Assembly (NCBI GenBank): GCA_958496175.1
Contig: OY292275.1
Coordinates: forward strand, 40,439,701-40,503,700
DNA: 64,000 nt
Direction of reading: 5' to 3'
DNA from: Sisyra terminalis
Taxonomy: Eukaryota; Arthropoda; Insecta; Neuroptera; Sisyridae
The first letter of the stretch is position 1. Every line of letters starts with the position of its first letter. Positions 35,068 through 53,862 of this stretch are shown in pieces. Below the pieces are notes generated by a model that saw only the letters and a program-made list of their open reading frames with translations, did not search any database and had not been told where the DNA came from. The position numbers and the translations under genes were made by a program.

Positions 35068-38000
35068 CTATAATATTTTCTTCATATTCGCTTTCATTAG
35101 TCGAGACTGAGCAGGATTTATTTTCATTTTTACTTGTTGAATTAAGTCGAAAATTTTTAAAGAAGGCCCAACTTTCATACCGGTGAAGTTTATAATTTCA
35201 TCTTTTGTGAGTGTTAAAAGCGTTTTACCATCGATTTTCTGTAAAATTAAAATTCCATTTAAAAGTGTCGTTTCTTTGGTTTTTGATATTTACCTGTTTG
35301 CTAAATGTATCACAATAACTGGCACAATCGTTTACTCGTAAGAATTGAGCTACATCGAAGACGTTCCATTCAGAGGGTGAAAGTTCACCCTCATTGTTTC
35401 CTCCAGATCCATCGATTAAGCGAGGAATATACTTTCCCGATGATCCAGTTGACTAAAAAACAACTAAACAATAAAACTGAATTATCAAATGTTAAATAAA
35501 TTTTACAGTAATATATGATGTAACTTTTCGTTCCGTAGGCATTGTTGAATAAGGAGATTCAGCAGCAACTGGTAAACTTTGGTCAGGTCCTGAGGGTTCG
35601 TTGGCTGTTTCTGGTTCAACAATAGTTTGATGTTCTGTTTTTAAATTAACGCTCTCTTCATGAACCTTAACACTTTCTTCTTTCAATTTTGTTTCTTTAT
35701 TTTTATGGAGTGCTTTTTGGAAATTATTTTCCTTATTTTTCTTTTTTCTACCCGGTTTCTTTTTTATTCCTTTTGGAGATTTTACTACAACAGGAGCTGG
35801 TTTTACAGGCACACGTGGTCCTTCTAGTTTATGTCCAACCATTTGGCACCAACCTACTGGATAAATATCTGGACTTTCACAATCTAACCATTGATCATAT
35901 TCTTCTTCCCAGCCATCAAAAGATACTTTGATCAAGCGGCCTACTATTCTAGAAATAGTTGCCACACAAACTAAACGAGGATCCATTAAATCTGCCGCTT
36001 CTAATTTCATTCCAATTTTAAAATTATGTTTCGGTATTACTTGTGAAAAAACATGTTCAGGGGCAGCAATGTTATTAGTTTCTTTTAAATATTTTACCCA
36101 TTTAAAGGATTCCGTGTCATATCCCTTCGGTGGTGTTAGGACAATGTTATTTTTTTCACAAAATCCAATTGGAAATATACAAGGCGAGCTTTTATGATAA
36201 CAAAACCAATCGGCTCCTGTTGCTTCTACATCGTATGTATCGATTCGTATCATGATGTATCCGTATTTTAAAACATCCATTACTGTTGCTACACATATTG
36301 ATGATAAGTTTAGAGGATCTACAGCTTCTAATTTCATTCCAACTTGAAAACCAGATGTTTTATTTTTATCTTGCAATCCTGTTTGAATATTAATGAAAAA
36401 ATTTTCGGTCGCATGATCTTCATCCCAAATTCCTTCACTCATTCTTTCTAAATAATCCATAGGAGCGTCTAATAAATGTCCAACTCGATGTGCCCATCCA
36501 ACAGGATGAATTAAAGGTGAATCCTCATGACACCAAAATCCTTGATCGCCTGGAACACAATCATGGTACTGAACATGAAGTCGTTTTCCAACAATATTTT
36601 GAACCATTGCAACTTTGACTTGGGATATTCTATTTTTATCGACTACTTCAAGGAGTTGTCCGTTGTGAAACCTTGACTTAGTTGTTTCGCTGACTTTATT
36701 ATAAAAATTTGATGGAAGAGTACGTGCTCCAGTGAGCCTTTTAACTAAAAAGTCTTTCCAGTCGTTATATTTATCTTCAATGGTTTTTGGCGGAATTAAT
36801 GGTTTTCCTCGTGTAGCACACCAACCAACCGGATGTACTTGAGCAGAACAAAGTGACACCCAAAAATCTTTACTTGAATTTGAACCGAAACCTTCGTATC
36901 GCATTAGAGCTTGATAACCAATTATTTTCAAAACTGTTGCCACCCAAAAAGAATCGGGGAAAGCTTCAGAAAAATTATCACTATCGGTATTTTCTACTTC
37001 AACTTTCATTCCTACTAAAATATTGTCCCAACACTCAGCAATTGGAGCATGGGGAAAACTAGAAACAGGTGCAGCTATGAAATCTGGGTTTGTTAAATCC
37101 CATTCATAAGTATTAGCTAATTCAGGTAATTTTCTTCGGACGTAAGGCAATGCTTCTTCTACACTAGAAATATAAGAAGGCGGCGTTTCCAATTGAGGTA
37201 ATGGTTCCACCGGTTCAAGACCGTTGTATTTTTCATTAATTTCTAATTTAAATTTGTAATCGGCATAGTTAGTTTCACTATCGGATAATGCTTTCAATCG
37301 TTCTGGTAGAAATCCAGTGTACCCTCTCGCACAAGACATACTACAAAATCTTCGTTCTTTTGTATAAAAAGAGTGTTTAACTCCAATCGCCCCACATTTT
37401 TGACATACAGCTAAAACATAGGCATAATAAATAAATAAATTTCATTAGATATATTTTTATATACCCATTCCATCTTTTTTAATTGGAATAACAGAAGGAT
37501 CTGTGGTGCTTTTGTAAGCAATTGGAGTTTTCAAAACTAGTCCTGGCCGATTAATAGGTTTGATTTTTCGTTTTGAATTTTGGCTCTTTTTTCCTATATT
37601 ATGTACACCGTACTGTCCGACCATTTCTTCCTCACCATCTTCAATGTACGATGAAGTATCATTGCTATCAGCCATCATTTCATCCAATGGATCTATATCC
37701 TAAAATTAAAGATATGTTTAAAATTAAATAACAATAGTTATTGTATAAAAAGTTTTAGTAAATCATTTAAAATTCTTCACTTTAGTTGGGCTTCAATAAT
37801 GTAAAAAATACATAAACATCAAATTTTGTAAGAAAAATGAATTATTTAGAATATATTTAAATGGAAAATTGTAAAAATGTACAATTTAGTAGTAAACTGT
37901 TCAAAATAAGCACTTTATTTCATCAAAATTTCCGATTACTTTGGGTGCATAGTTTCCAATGAAATATTTGTATGTAAATAAAGTACCTTAATTACCAGTG

Positions 38001-40251
38001 TTTAATTTTCTTATTCGATTTGCACACCCTGTAATTTCCTTAATATGATAAATACGAATCACACGTTAATAAGAGTAATAAGTAAAAAGTAAGTATTGAT
38101 ACAACTTTTTATAATTATATTGCTTATTTTTCAATTTTTATATATGATTCAAGTCAAAATTTAAAATTTTATGTATAACAAAAATTTTCATTTATGTGGT
38201 TAAATCTATATTCATTGTCAAAAATATTCAATATGTTGAATAATATTTGAATTACTTCTGGATATTTTAATTTTATATAAGATTATCGTATTTCTAAAAG
38301 TGTAAAAATTGTATTTCTGTATGAATGAATATTAAAAAAAATACTATCTTATTTCAAAAAATAGGTTGTAACATTTTATGAATCACGATCCTAAAATTTT
38401 TAAAAAAATTCAAGTTTTGCTGTATTATAAAATTTCTTAATTTTTATTATGAAAAATGCAATAAATTAAGAATATAAGAGTTATATAAAATAAGTATATT
38501 ATGATAATTATAATATAATAAGAATATTAGAAAATATTACATAACAAAATGTACATTACAATTTCATCAAATTATGTTCCATTTTATCGACAAAAGAAAT
38601 GATTTTCTTATGTGAACTCGTATCTTTTATGTACGACCCCTTAAAAACTTTTTTTACTAGTTCAACTTTATGATTCTTTTTCAATAGATAACTAAATCTC
38701 AAACTTGGTTTCAATGTAATTTTAAAAAAATAATAAGTGCAGGAAAAGAAGATGATTAGTTGAAGTTTTAGTTAAAAAAAATCGAAAAATAAAATGTACC
38801 TCCTTAGTACTTTTTAGTCTTAAAAACTAAGCTTATAAACTTAATTTGAATAAGGTAGGTACTATTTCAGTCTTTCAATAAAATTAATTATTCATTTTGG
38901 TTTCAACCATTATTGAGTTCGTTTGACTTTAGTTTTCTTCAGATAGCACCATATTATTAATGAATATAAAGAATCCTAACATATACTTTTAAGCCTTAAG
39001 ACATCGCCAAATCATAAAAAATTAAGACCTAAACGCTTGTCTAATTTTCTTGGAATCCACTTATCCGATTTTGATAAATATTAGTGCAATTTATTACTGA
39101 ATCATCATCAGTATCAAGATTTTTTTTAAAATATACGAGTAAAACGACAAAAATCCAAAGATGAACCCATATTTTAAATCTTATTCATTCAATTCTTCTC
39201 TGAATTTAAACTGATAAAAAATTTAATGATTCTATTTCTATAAGAAAAATTTTGTCGACTATAATAGGTTTTAAATTTTTCCACATAATACATTATTTAT
39301 TTTTTATTTCCATTTATAATAGTAGAATTTTTTCTATTTTTACTAATTCTGCAAGAAATTATATCAGGCAATCTCTAAAATTGTAAAAAGTTCAAAAAAA
39401 AAATATTTAGGAAAATATTGAACTACTAAACATGGCTGATGATAGTTTTTATTTTATTTTTAAGATTGGATTCGCAAACCATTAAACATTCCAGAAAAAA
39501 TAAAATTTATTTGGCTACTTCCTGATCATTTTTGAGAATTTGAAATGAGTTTTTATTAAAATATGCAAATGATGTAGTGATTTTAATTTCTACGTGAAAT
39601 TTATTAACAATGACTCATATCATCTTATTAACAACATATTTTAAATCAAATAAAAAAAGTGTGCAAATAAAGAACAGAAACTTATTTTTTTTAATATTGT
39701 AACTAATAAATAATCTCTTTAAAATAAATTATAAAACCGCATGTATTTTTATCAACTTCGCAATTTTAATTGGCACATTTTACTATCGTCTTAAAGAATT
39801 TGGTCATGTTAATAAACTCAAAGTATATATTACAAAAAATGAAACTTGGGTAAGGAATTATATAAAACTATATTTTTCGCTTTATCATATTAAAAAAATT
39901 AAAAGCAATTGGGAAATTAAAAGTCATTCTTTAAGTAAGAATAAGCATTTGAAGCATTTATTATTTTTAAATGTTATCAGAGCTGGAAGAAAAATTGCAA
40001 GTAAAGATTTCCTGTAAAATGAAATTTATTGAAAATATATTGAGGCACATAGAAGCGAATTTTCTTACCATAGATTCTTCCTTCATTTCGTTAGTTGAAT
40101 GGTCGGATTCGGAATGATGAGATGCAAAAAATGGACTGGTATCATGGTCCATCATTATATTGGTTCCTCCGTGATGCATGAAAGTTACGGGAGTTACTTC
40201 AGGTTGCCCGGCACCCATCCATATCATCCCCATTTCCGAAACACCCGGCAT
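35068..40251 (-). CDS. Sfmbt: Sfmbt, four-MBT Polycomb protein with SAM domain
   Basis: Five coding exons on the minus strand: 40251-40069, 37699-37465, 37410-35507, 35452-35294 and 35238-35068. All phases fit and give 883 residues. The ATG is preceded in frame by TAA, which supports the start. An FCS-type zinc finger has Cys at about 142, 145, 162 and 166 (VCQKCGAIG ... RRFCSMSCARG). Four MBT repeats follow at about 241-347, 356-457, 467-566 and 577-671, each ending in a PVGW/PIGF-like motif. The fourth has MKLEAADLMDPRLVC and FDGWEEEYDQWL, the residues expected of a methyl-lysine cage. A Lys-rich linker precedes a C-terminal SAM domain (about 805-870, WNVFDVAQFLRVNDCASYC). In flies Sfmbt pairs with Pho in PhoRC to tether Polycomb complexes. 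The SAM domain separates it from vertebrate L3MBTL2. Confidence 0.95.
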
Positions 40252-40803
40252 TGTATAGACTTTGAATTAAAAATATACACGTGTATGTAAATAATTTTGT
40301 ACTTCACAAAAATTTTAGAACGTAAAAATATTTACGATAACGCATTGAAATTGATTAAGTAACAAAGACGTTACGAAAGAGCGTCTCTATAAAAACTTCT
40401 TGGCGATAAAAAAAATCAGAACTGAATATAAAAAAAAAATATTTACCATTCATTTTGAAAAATCCATAAAATTATAAAAATCGGTATGAAACGAAATAAA
40501 ATAAATAAAAATATTGTGAACGTGAAAAAGTTTCATGCAATGTAGACAAGGGAAATGGTTCTAATTTGAAGCCAATTTCACACGATTATTCTATTCTTCT
40601 AATTTATAATTAAACAAAACGAAATAATTATAAGGAAACACGAAACTTAAATTTTATGATAAATTATCATTTCACCATTTCAAAATTGTCGAAAATTAAT
40701 TTTTCAAGCGTTCATTTTGTACACTGGAGTCATAAAAGTTATAAAATCCATTTTCACTCTCGCCATTATCTGATAATGGAATAAGGATGATAAAATTGTT
40801 TAC

Positions 40804-40885
40804 CTCTCAAACTGAAGCTAGCTACAAGCTGAACATGCGCGTAACATGCGCTTTCCAGTAGGCGCCTTTATATTTGAATCATTTG
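40804..40885 (-). promoter_or_regulatory. Candidate Sfmbt noncoding first exon and promoter
   Basis: A GC-richer island 550 bp upstream of the Sfmbt ATG ends on the minus strand in TTTGAGAG|GTAAAC, a good splice donor at 40803. It holds ATGCGCG / AACATGCGC repeats that resemble NRF-1-type sites. I infer a 5' noncoding exon, but the matching acceptor before 40251 is not clear. Confidence 0.35.
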
Positions 40886-41626
40886 AATTACCAAAAATAT
40901 TTTGAAACTTTTTTATTTTTTACAATTTTAAGTACGTTTCGTTCGTTCAATTTAGAATATTTCAAATGAAAATAAATTTCTTAAGTATCAAAACAATTCA
41001 TTCATTGAACATTATCGATTATAAGATAAATAGATTTGAATAAGAATCTTGCATTTGGTTGAATTCAAGTTTTCGATAGGCGAAAAAGTTTTTGGAAACC
41101 TTAATGTTATTATTTGTTTAAAAATCTATATTGATTTGTATTTAAACCCAATATATATGTAGTATATTCGGTATATTTCGAAAACTGTAATTGTTACAAA
41201 TACTTATTATAACGATTATAACAATGTTAAAGCATCGTAAGCACAAATCGCACCATACTATATAGCATATACGGTATATACTCTATATGCAATTTTTTAA
41301 TTATTGTGAAAGTATTGAAAACTATGCCTGAAAAAAGCGGAGAAAACGTTTCAAGTAGGTTTGGATTTTTATACAAAATTATCTACCAATCAAATGTTCA
41401 AAAAAAAAAAACTCAATTTTCAATGGTTCGAAAAACAATCCTTCGAAAATTAAGTATCTGAAATAGTTTTAAATATTATATCCTATACGTAGTATTTGTG
41501 GATAATGATAAAAATAAAAAGGATAAGCATCATTGATGATTGCGTATGTAGGGTATATAGCTATAGTGGCTATAGTATCATTATAGTATATTATATATAT
41601 ATATATATTATTATATTATATTTTTA

Positions 41627-41694
<68 letters not shown>

Positions 41695-42927
41695 ATATTA
41701 TATTATATCACTATAGTATATTATATGATCTCTAAAGCATTTCTGGAGTCTCTTCCCTTCTTAGAGAAAAAAAAATTCGTTGAATCGCTTATTTACTTGT
41801 GACGTTTACTTTCCTATAGTGTATCGGATTGAAAATTTACGGTCAAGTTAAACAGCTCAAAGATATATCTTTATTAACTTAACGAAACTACATTAAAAAC
41901 TGAATTTTACCCGAAGTTTCGATCAAACTCTTTGCTAATTTTCGTCAAAAAAAAAAATTGAAATTTTGAGATTTGAATTAAAAGCATAATGGAGAATGAG
42001 ACGTTGCCAGATATCGATTTTGTATAAAAGTTATACTTATACCAAAAACTTTATATTATATAATCTATATAATTTAACACAACAAAAACTAAATAGAAAT
42101 TAACCGATTTTTCGTTTTTTCATCCATTTTGGACATACAAAGAGCTATTTGTATTAGGAATAGCGACCAATCCATATCTTTAGCATTTTTTTCAAAGCCG
42201 TTTTATCGCGCTAAATTCTATTGACCCTATCGACCCTATTTTATTCATGAAAAAAAAATAACTGTTGTTTTATCCAATGATTTCAATCAAATATATACAT
42301 ATCCAATGATATGTATGCGATGTATGCTATACATGATATAACTGCTATATTTTACAAACGCGACCACAAAAGCGTATCTATAATGCCTATAATATTATAC
42401 ATTTTGTAATTATAATTCATTTCAATCAAAATTCTAAAAGAATGAACATTAAAATAAATAAATCTTTCTCTAATTAAATAAAAAAATAGTTGTAAGAAGA
42501 TTAACATCGATAAGAAACATAAGAACTAAGAAAGTTTTAAAAATACTGAAACTTTTTAAACTGTTTTAAACTTTTCGCTGTTTACCGCTCAAGGCACTCA
42601 GGGAGGCTTAACGTAAAATGTCGCCAGATGTCACTTTTTCATTAACTTCAATCGCTTCAATCACTTCAATTTTCAAGTTAGTTAATTAACTTGATTACAT
42701 TTTTTCCTATATTTTATTGAATGATATGTTGTACTTTTGTTTTAAAATTTAATAAAAAAGTAAAGTTTATATTATTTTGTTTAATTTTAGTTTGATTCAC
42801 GTTTTATTTTCAATTTGCAATAAAAATAAAATGAGCTTTCTTGTAACTTTTGCAGATTTCTGTGGGGCGCTGTCATTGAGAACTGTCATTTTGACTCACA
42901 AGAAATAGTAAAATAAAATAGCCAAAA
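40886..42927. other. Intergenic between Sfmbt and NDUFA6
   Basis: About 2 kb of AT-rich DNA containing a compound (TA)n tract. No other gene or RNA recognised. The last 100 bp carry the NDUFA6 promoter and 5' UTR. Confidence 0.5.
41560..41730. repeat. Compound (TA)n with flanking CTATAGT motifs
   Basis: A pure TA run at 41634-41688 sits inside a longer AT tract. It is flanked on both sides by CTATAGT and ATAGTATATTA repeats, giving approximate mirror and inverted symmetry. Such tracts extrude cruciforms readily and are mutable. The 65-codon YI-rich frame here is an artefact. Confidence 0.85.
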
Positions 42928-43461
42928 ATGGCTAGCACTCGCGAAGGATTACGCCAAACCGCTCGTTTAGTAAAACCAATTTTATCCTTGGATAAAGAAG
43001 AAGCAAAAAGACGTGTAATTAATTTATACAAAGCTTGGTATAGACAAATACCTTATATTGGTAATTTTGTTCAATATAACCTCTAAATTATATAATAACT
43101 ATCTCTTTTTTGAGCTTTTAATAACTTGTAACTCAAATCAAAGCTAAAAAACGGTTTTCCAATTTCAGTAATGCATTATGATATCCCTAAAAATGAACGA
43201 CAGTGTCGAGAGTTATTGAGAGAAAAATTTATGCAAAATAAGAACGTTGAGGATATACGTGTGATTGATTTACTTGTCATTAAGGTAACGATTAATTTAG
43301 TTTATTAAAAAATATTTAATAAGTCATAATTTCAGGGGCAAATGGAGTTGAAAGAAACGGTTGAAATTTGGAAACAAAAAGGACACATTATGACTTATTT
43401 TAAAGAGAGTCAAGAACCGAAACCTAACGATTTCTTATCTAAATTTATGGCTGGTCAATAA
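42928..43461 (+). CDS. NDUFA6: NADH dehydrogenase 1 alpha subcomplex subunit 6 (B14)
   Basis: Three exons, 42928-43060, 43169-43284 and 43336-43461, give 124 residues, matching the usual length of about 125-130. It is an accessory LYR-motif subunit of mitochondrial respiratory complex I that docks the mitochondrial acyl carrier protein. The LYR region reads [14 protein letters not shown] (residues 31-44), so the Arg of LYR is Lys here. [20 protein letters not shown] (75-94) and the ending [12 protein letters not shown] are family hallmarks. The start ATG has a good context (GCCAAAAATGG). There is no cleavable presequence, as usual for this subunit. AATAAA lies at 43531-43536. It converges with the carboxypeptidase gene. 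Confidence 0.95.
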
Positions 43462-43994
43462 TTTCAGTTATCATTGTATAGTTCGATCCTAGCAAAATAG
43501 GTTGTACAAATATTTAATATAAATATCTACAATAAAAACGAGTTCTCTTATCCAAATCATCCACCTTTAGAGTATATTATATAATACTAAAACACTAGCT
43601 TTGTTTCTAAGATAATATCTTGATTAATTAAGCGATAATCCATTTCTCATCAAAAACAATCTGATTAGTTAGATTTATACTTTTGAACGAGTTATACAGA
43701 ACACCTAACCAAACTTAATTTAACTAAGGACACTTTTACTGTAAAATGAGACTATGGGACACATAGTCTATAATTTAATTTTGCATTAGAAAAAAATTGA
43801 AGTCAATGTTATAATGAAAAAAAAATAAAGAATTTAGCATCATAATAATATTTAAAATTAAGTTTTATATAACAACGGAAATATAAAAATGATTTTAGTA
43901 GAAGAGAATAAAGTATTATTTTTCTTTTGATAAAAACAAAATAATTTTAAAAATATATATTGTATGAGTAAATTTTTATTGCTAATACAGCTAA
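43462..43994. other. Convergent 3' regions
   Basis: Spacer of about 530 bp between the stops of NDUFA6 (plus) and the serine carboxypeptidase (minus). Contains AATAAA at 43531 on plus for NDUFA6 and AATAAA at 43980-43975 on minus for the peptidase. No gene seen. Confidence 0.6.
43975..43980 (-). terminator. Poly(A) signal of the carboxypeptidase gene
   Basis: Canonical AATAAA on the minus strand 15 bases after the stop codon. That would give a very short 3' UTR. Confidence 0.45.
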
Positions 43995-45404
43995 TTACAA
44001 TGAAATTTTTGAGGAAGTAAATTTGGTAATCAAATTAAATGCCCATTCTGGCTGATCCATGGGCACCATGTGTCCTGCATTTCGAACCATGACTTCAATA
44101 AGATTTCCAGCTTCTTTATAATATCCAGCTATTTCATTATTCACGTACCAAATTTTTCTTGGAGCGGTTTTATACTTTTCCGCGAAAGCAAAATCCAAAT
44201 TTTGTAAATAATTTACAGTTAATGGATAGGCCACAATAATATCTAACTGACCATTGTATACTAAAACTTGGTAGTGTGAAATCAATTCCGCAACCCAAGG
44301 TGCCACCGATTTCATGACATCTTCAGTCAAATAATTTTCAACGATTGAAGCTTCAGTGTGAAACGTTTTGTTCCCAACATGAATAGCTTTGCGTACTTCA
44401 GAGCTTTGTATAAACTGTCCGAAGTAGTCTTCAGTTGGACTTGATTTGTCTCGCAAATAATTGAAATAAGTTTTAAAACCAGTGGCATTTGAAAACAATG
44501 AAGAACCATTTGTTTTGTCCCCATTCAATAAATTGTCGAAACAATTAAAAGCATCGGTCCATTTTTCTTTTAAAATAAAGCTTCGTACTTTATTTTCCCA
44601 TTTTTCAAACAGCTCAAACATGTGATAATCAATTAATCCAAGTTGATACAGGTAAGCTCCATAATTCAACTGGTGGTAAGGATCGCTTAAACCATTACCA
44701 ATTGCAACGCCTTTTAAATTGATTTGATTTTTTGCATTTAAATTGTTTTTATGAATAGTATATGCGACGGCTGGAACATACTTTCCGGCATAGGACTCTC
44801 CCGTAACATAAAATGGATGATCTTGCAATTCTGGGAATAATTGAAAGAATTGAGTCAAAAGTGTATACATATTATTTCCAACATCTTCTTGATTCGTTGC
44901 ATATCCTCCATTATTTTCCGTAAAACTATATCCTGTTCCGACCGGGTTGTCAATGAATATTACATTATGATTTTCGATCCAAGACCATTTTCGCATTTGT
45001 ACTTTCTGGTCCCCTGTGATAATAAACGGCCCAATTTCGTCAAACAAGCCGAAGAGAGAAGTAGCTCCTGGTCCTCCTTGCAACCAAATTAAAACCGGAT
45101 CTTTTTGCAAACTATTATTTGTACTTAAACTTCGGAAAAACCAGAAAAACATGTTGGAGTTATAAGTTTCATTGACGGTAAGGTATCCTGCATAACTTTC
45201 GACATTTCCAAAATCTTTGAAATGAACTTGCGACGCAGTTTGCGCTTCCTTTATTTTTCCTGCTTCAATCAATGGAGTTAAAAACAACGGCTGGCCAGCG
45301 TCCCCCTTTAGATTTGGTATTAATTTTAACTTTGGATACACATTTAGAAAAGCCACAGTAAAATGCAGTAAAGAAAAAAGTAATATTAAGTTTAACTTAA
45401 ACAT
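43995..45404 (-). CDS. Secreted/lysosomal serine carboxypeptidase (CPVL-like)
   Basis: One uninterrupted frame of 469 residues, the usual length for peptidase family S10. An N-terminal hydrophobic signal (LNLILLFSLLHFTVAF) targets it to the secretory pathway. The substrate-binding loop WLQGGPGATSLFG is at 108-120. The catalytic Ser204 is in GESYAG, Asp388 in NGQLDIIV and His445 in NAGHMVPMDQP, so the triad is complete. FIDNPVGTGYSF (150-161) is another hallmark. There are several NxS/T glycosylation sites (for example NETYN at 78 and NATG at 306). Closest in character to insect venom/vitellogenic carboxypeptidases and vertebrate CPVL, which remove C-terminal residues at acid pH. The native substrate is unknown. 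Unlike every neighbour, it has no intron in its coding region. Confidence 0.92.
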   Translation of the reverse strand: MFKLNLILLFSLLHFTVAFLNVYPKLKLIPNLKGDAGQPLFLTPLIEAGKIKEAQTASQVHFKDFGNVESYAGYLTVNETYNSNMFFWFFRSLSTNNSLQKDPVLIWLQGGPGATSLFGLFDEIGPFIITGDQKVQMRKWSWIENHNVIFIDNPVGTGYSFTENNGGYATNQEDVGNNMYTLLTQFFQLFPELQDHPFYVTGESYAGKYVPAVAYTIHKNNLNAKNQINLKGVAIGNGLSDPYHQLNYGAYLYQLGLIDYHMFELFEKWENKVRSFILKEKWTDAFNCFDNLLNGDKTNGSSLFSNATGFKTYFNYLRDKSSPTEDYFGQFIQSSEVRKAIHVGNKTFHTEASIVENYLTEDVMKSVAPWVAELISHYQVLVYNGQLDIIVAYPLTVNYLQNLDFAFAEKYKTAPRKIWYVNNEIAGYYKEAGNLIEVMVRNAGHMVPMDQPEWAFNLITKFTSSKISL

Positions 45405-46309
45405 ATTAAATTAGTTATAACACGCAACGATAATAAACATAAACTCTGTAACTTGTCACAATTACAGAATTTACATAATACGAAATTATTAAATTTTGAT
45501 TAAAACCCGATAACCTTTTGACTTTATTTTTAAAATTAAACTACTTATAAGTTTTTAAATAAGTTAGATCAACGAACATTATTCATATATTTAACGGTTT
45601 TTAAATTTAATATAGCTACTCGACTTTTGGTCGTTTACTAAAATTGTACTTAATTTTACTGAATCGACATAAGCCGATAAATCGAGCCGACAAAAAGTCG
45701 ATATTTTACCACAAAAGCACGAAGTTTAAAAGCTACAAAATCAATCAATCGCAATTATGACGTCCTCAAATAAAGCAGATACGGCACATACATATATAAT
45801 ACAACAAAAAAGACAGAAGCCAATCAAGCTATATTGATTATTCAAGTGAACCGCATTTTAGATCGACTTTTCCAGACTTTTTATCACTTTTTATTCCGTT
45901 ATGGCACGCATGCTCCAGCATGCTCGACAAAAGCAATACGAAGAAAAGTGAAGTCAAGTGGAATTAATTAAAAGGAAAGGAAATAACAATTTTTTCGATT
46001 TGTCAAATTTAATATGAATATAATTGTAAACAAGTTCTTTAATATTTATGTTACATAAATATTGTAGACAGCGATACAGGCTTACCTTTTATCACATTAA
46101 TAAAATGAATAAAAAAATATAAATATAAAAGATCTAAAAGGTAATATTATAAACTTCATTAACCAAAAAATATTAATTGAAAACAAACGCTACTTTAAAT
46201 TTAGCTTTAATTATTTTCCATTGGTTTAGATATAATAAATGATATTGTTACTTAAACATTTGACATTAATTTAATTAGCGTTTATTTCTTTCAGGCAAAT
46301 TGTACAAAA
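45405..46309. promoter_or_regulatory. Divergent upstream region of peptidase and ZNF236
   Basis: About 0.9 kb separating two head-to-head genes. GCATGCTC is directly repeated at 45908-45915 and 45918-45925 in a GC-richer patch. TTTCTTTCAG at 46285-46294 looks like an acceptor just before the ZNF236 ATG exon, so a noncoding first exon of ZNF236 probably lies here. A possible donor is AAAAG|GTAATA at 46140. The division between the two promoters is unknown. Confidence 0.45.

Positions 46310-53862
<7,553 letters not shown>

Noticed and set aside
35689..36197. Plus-strand frames of 80 and 89 codons
   Set aside because: Antisense shadows of the Sfmbt MBT exon.
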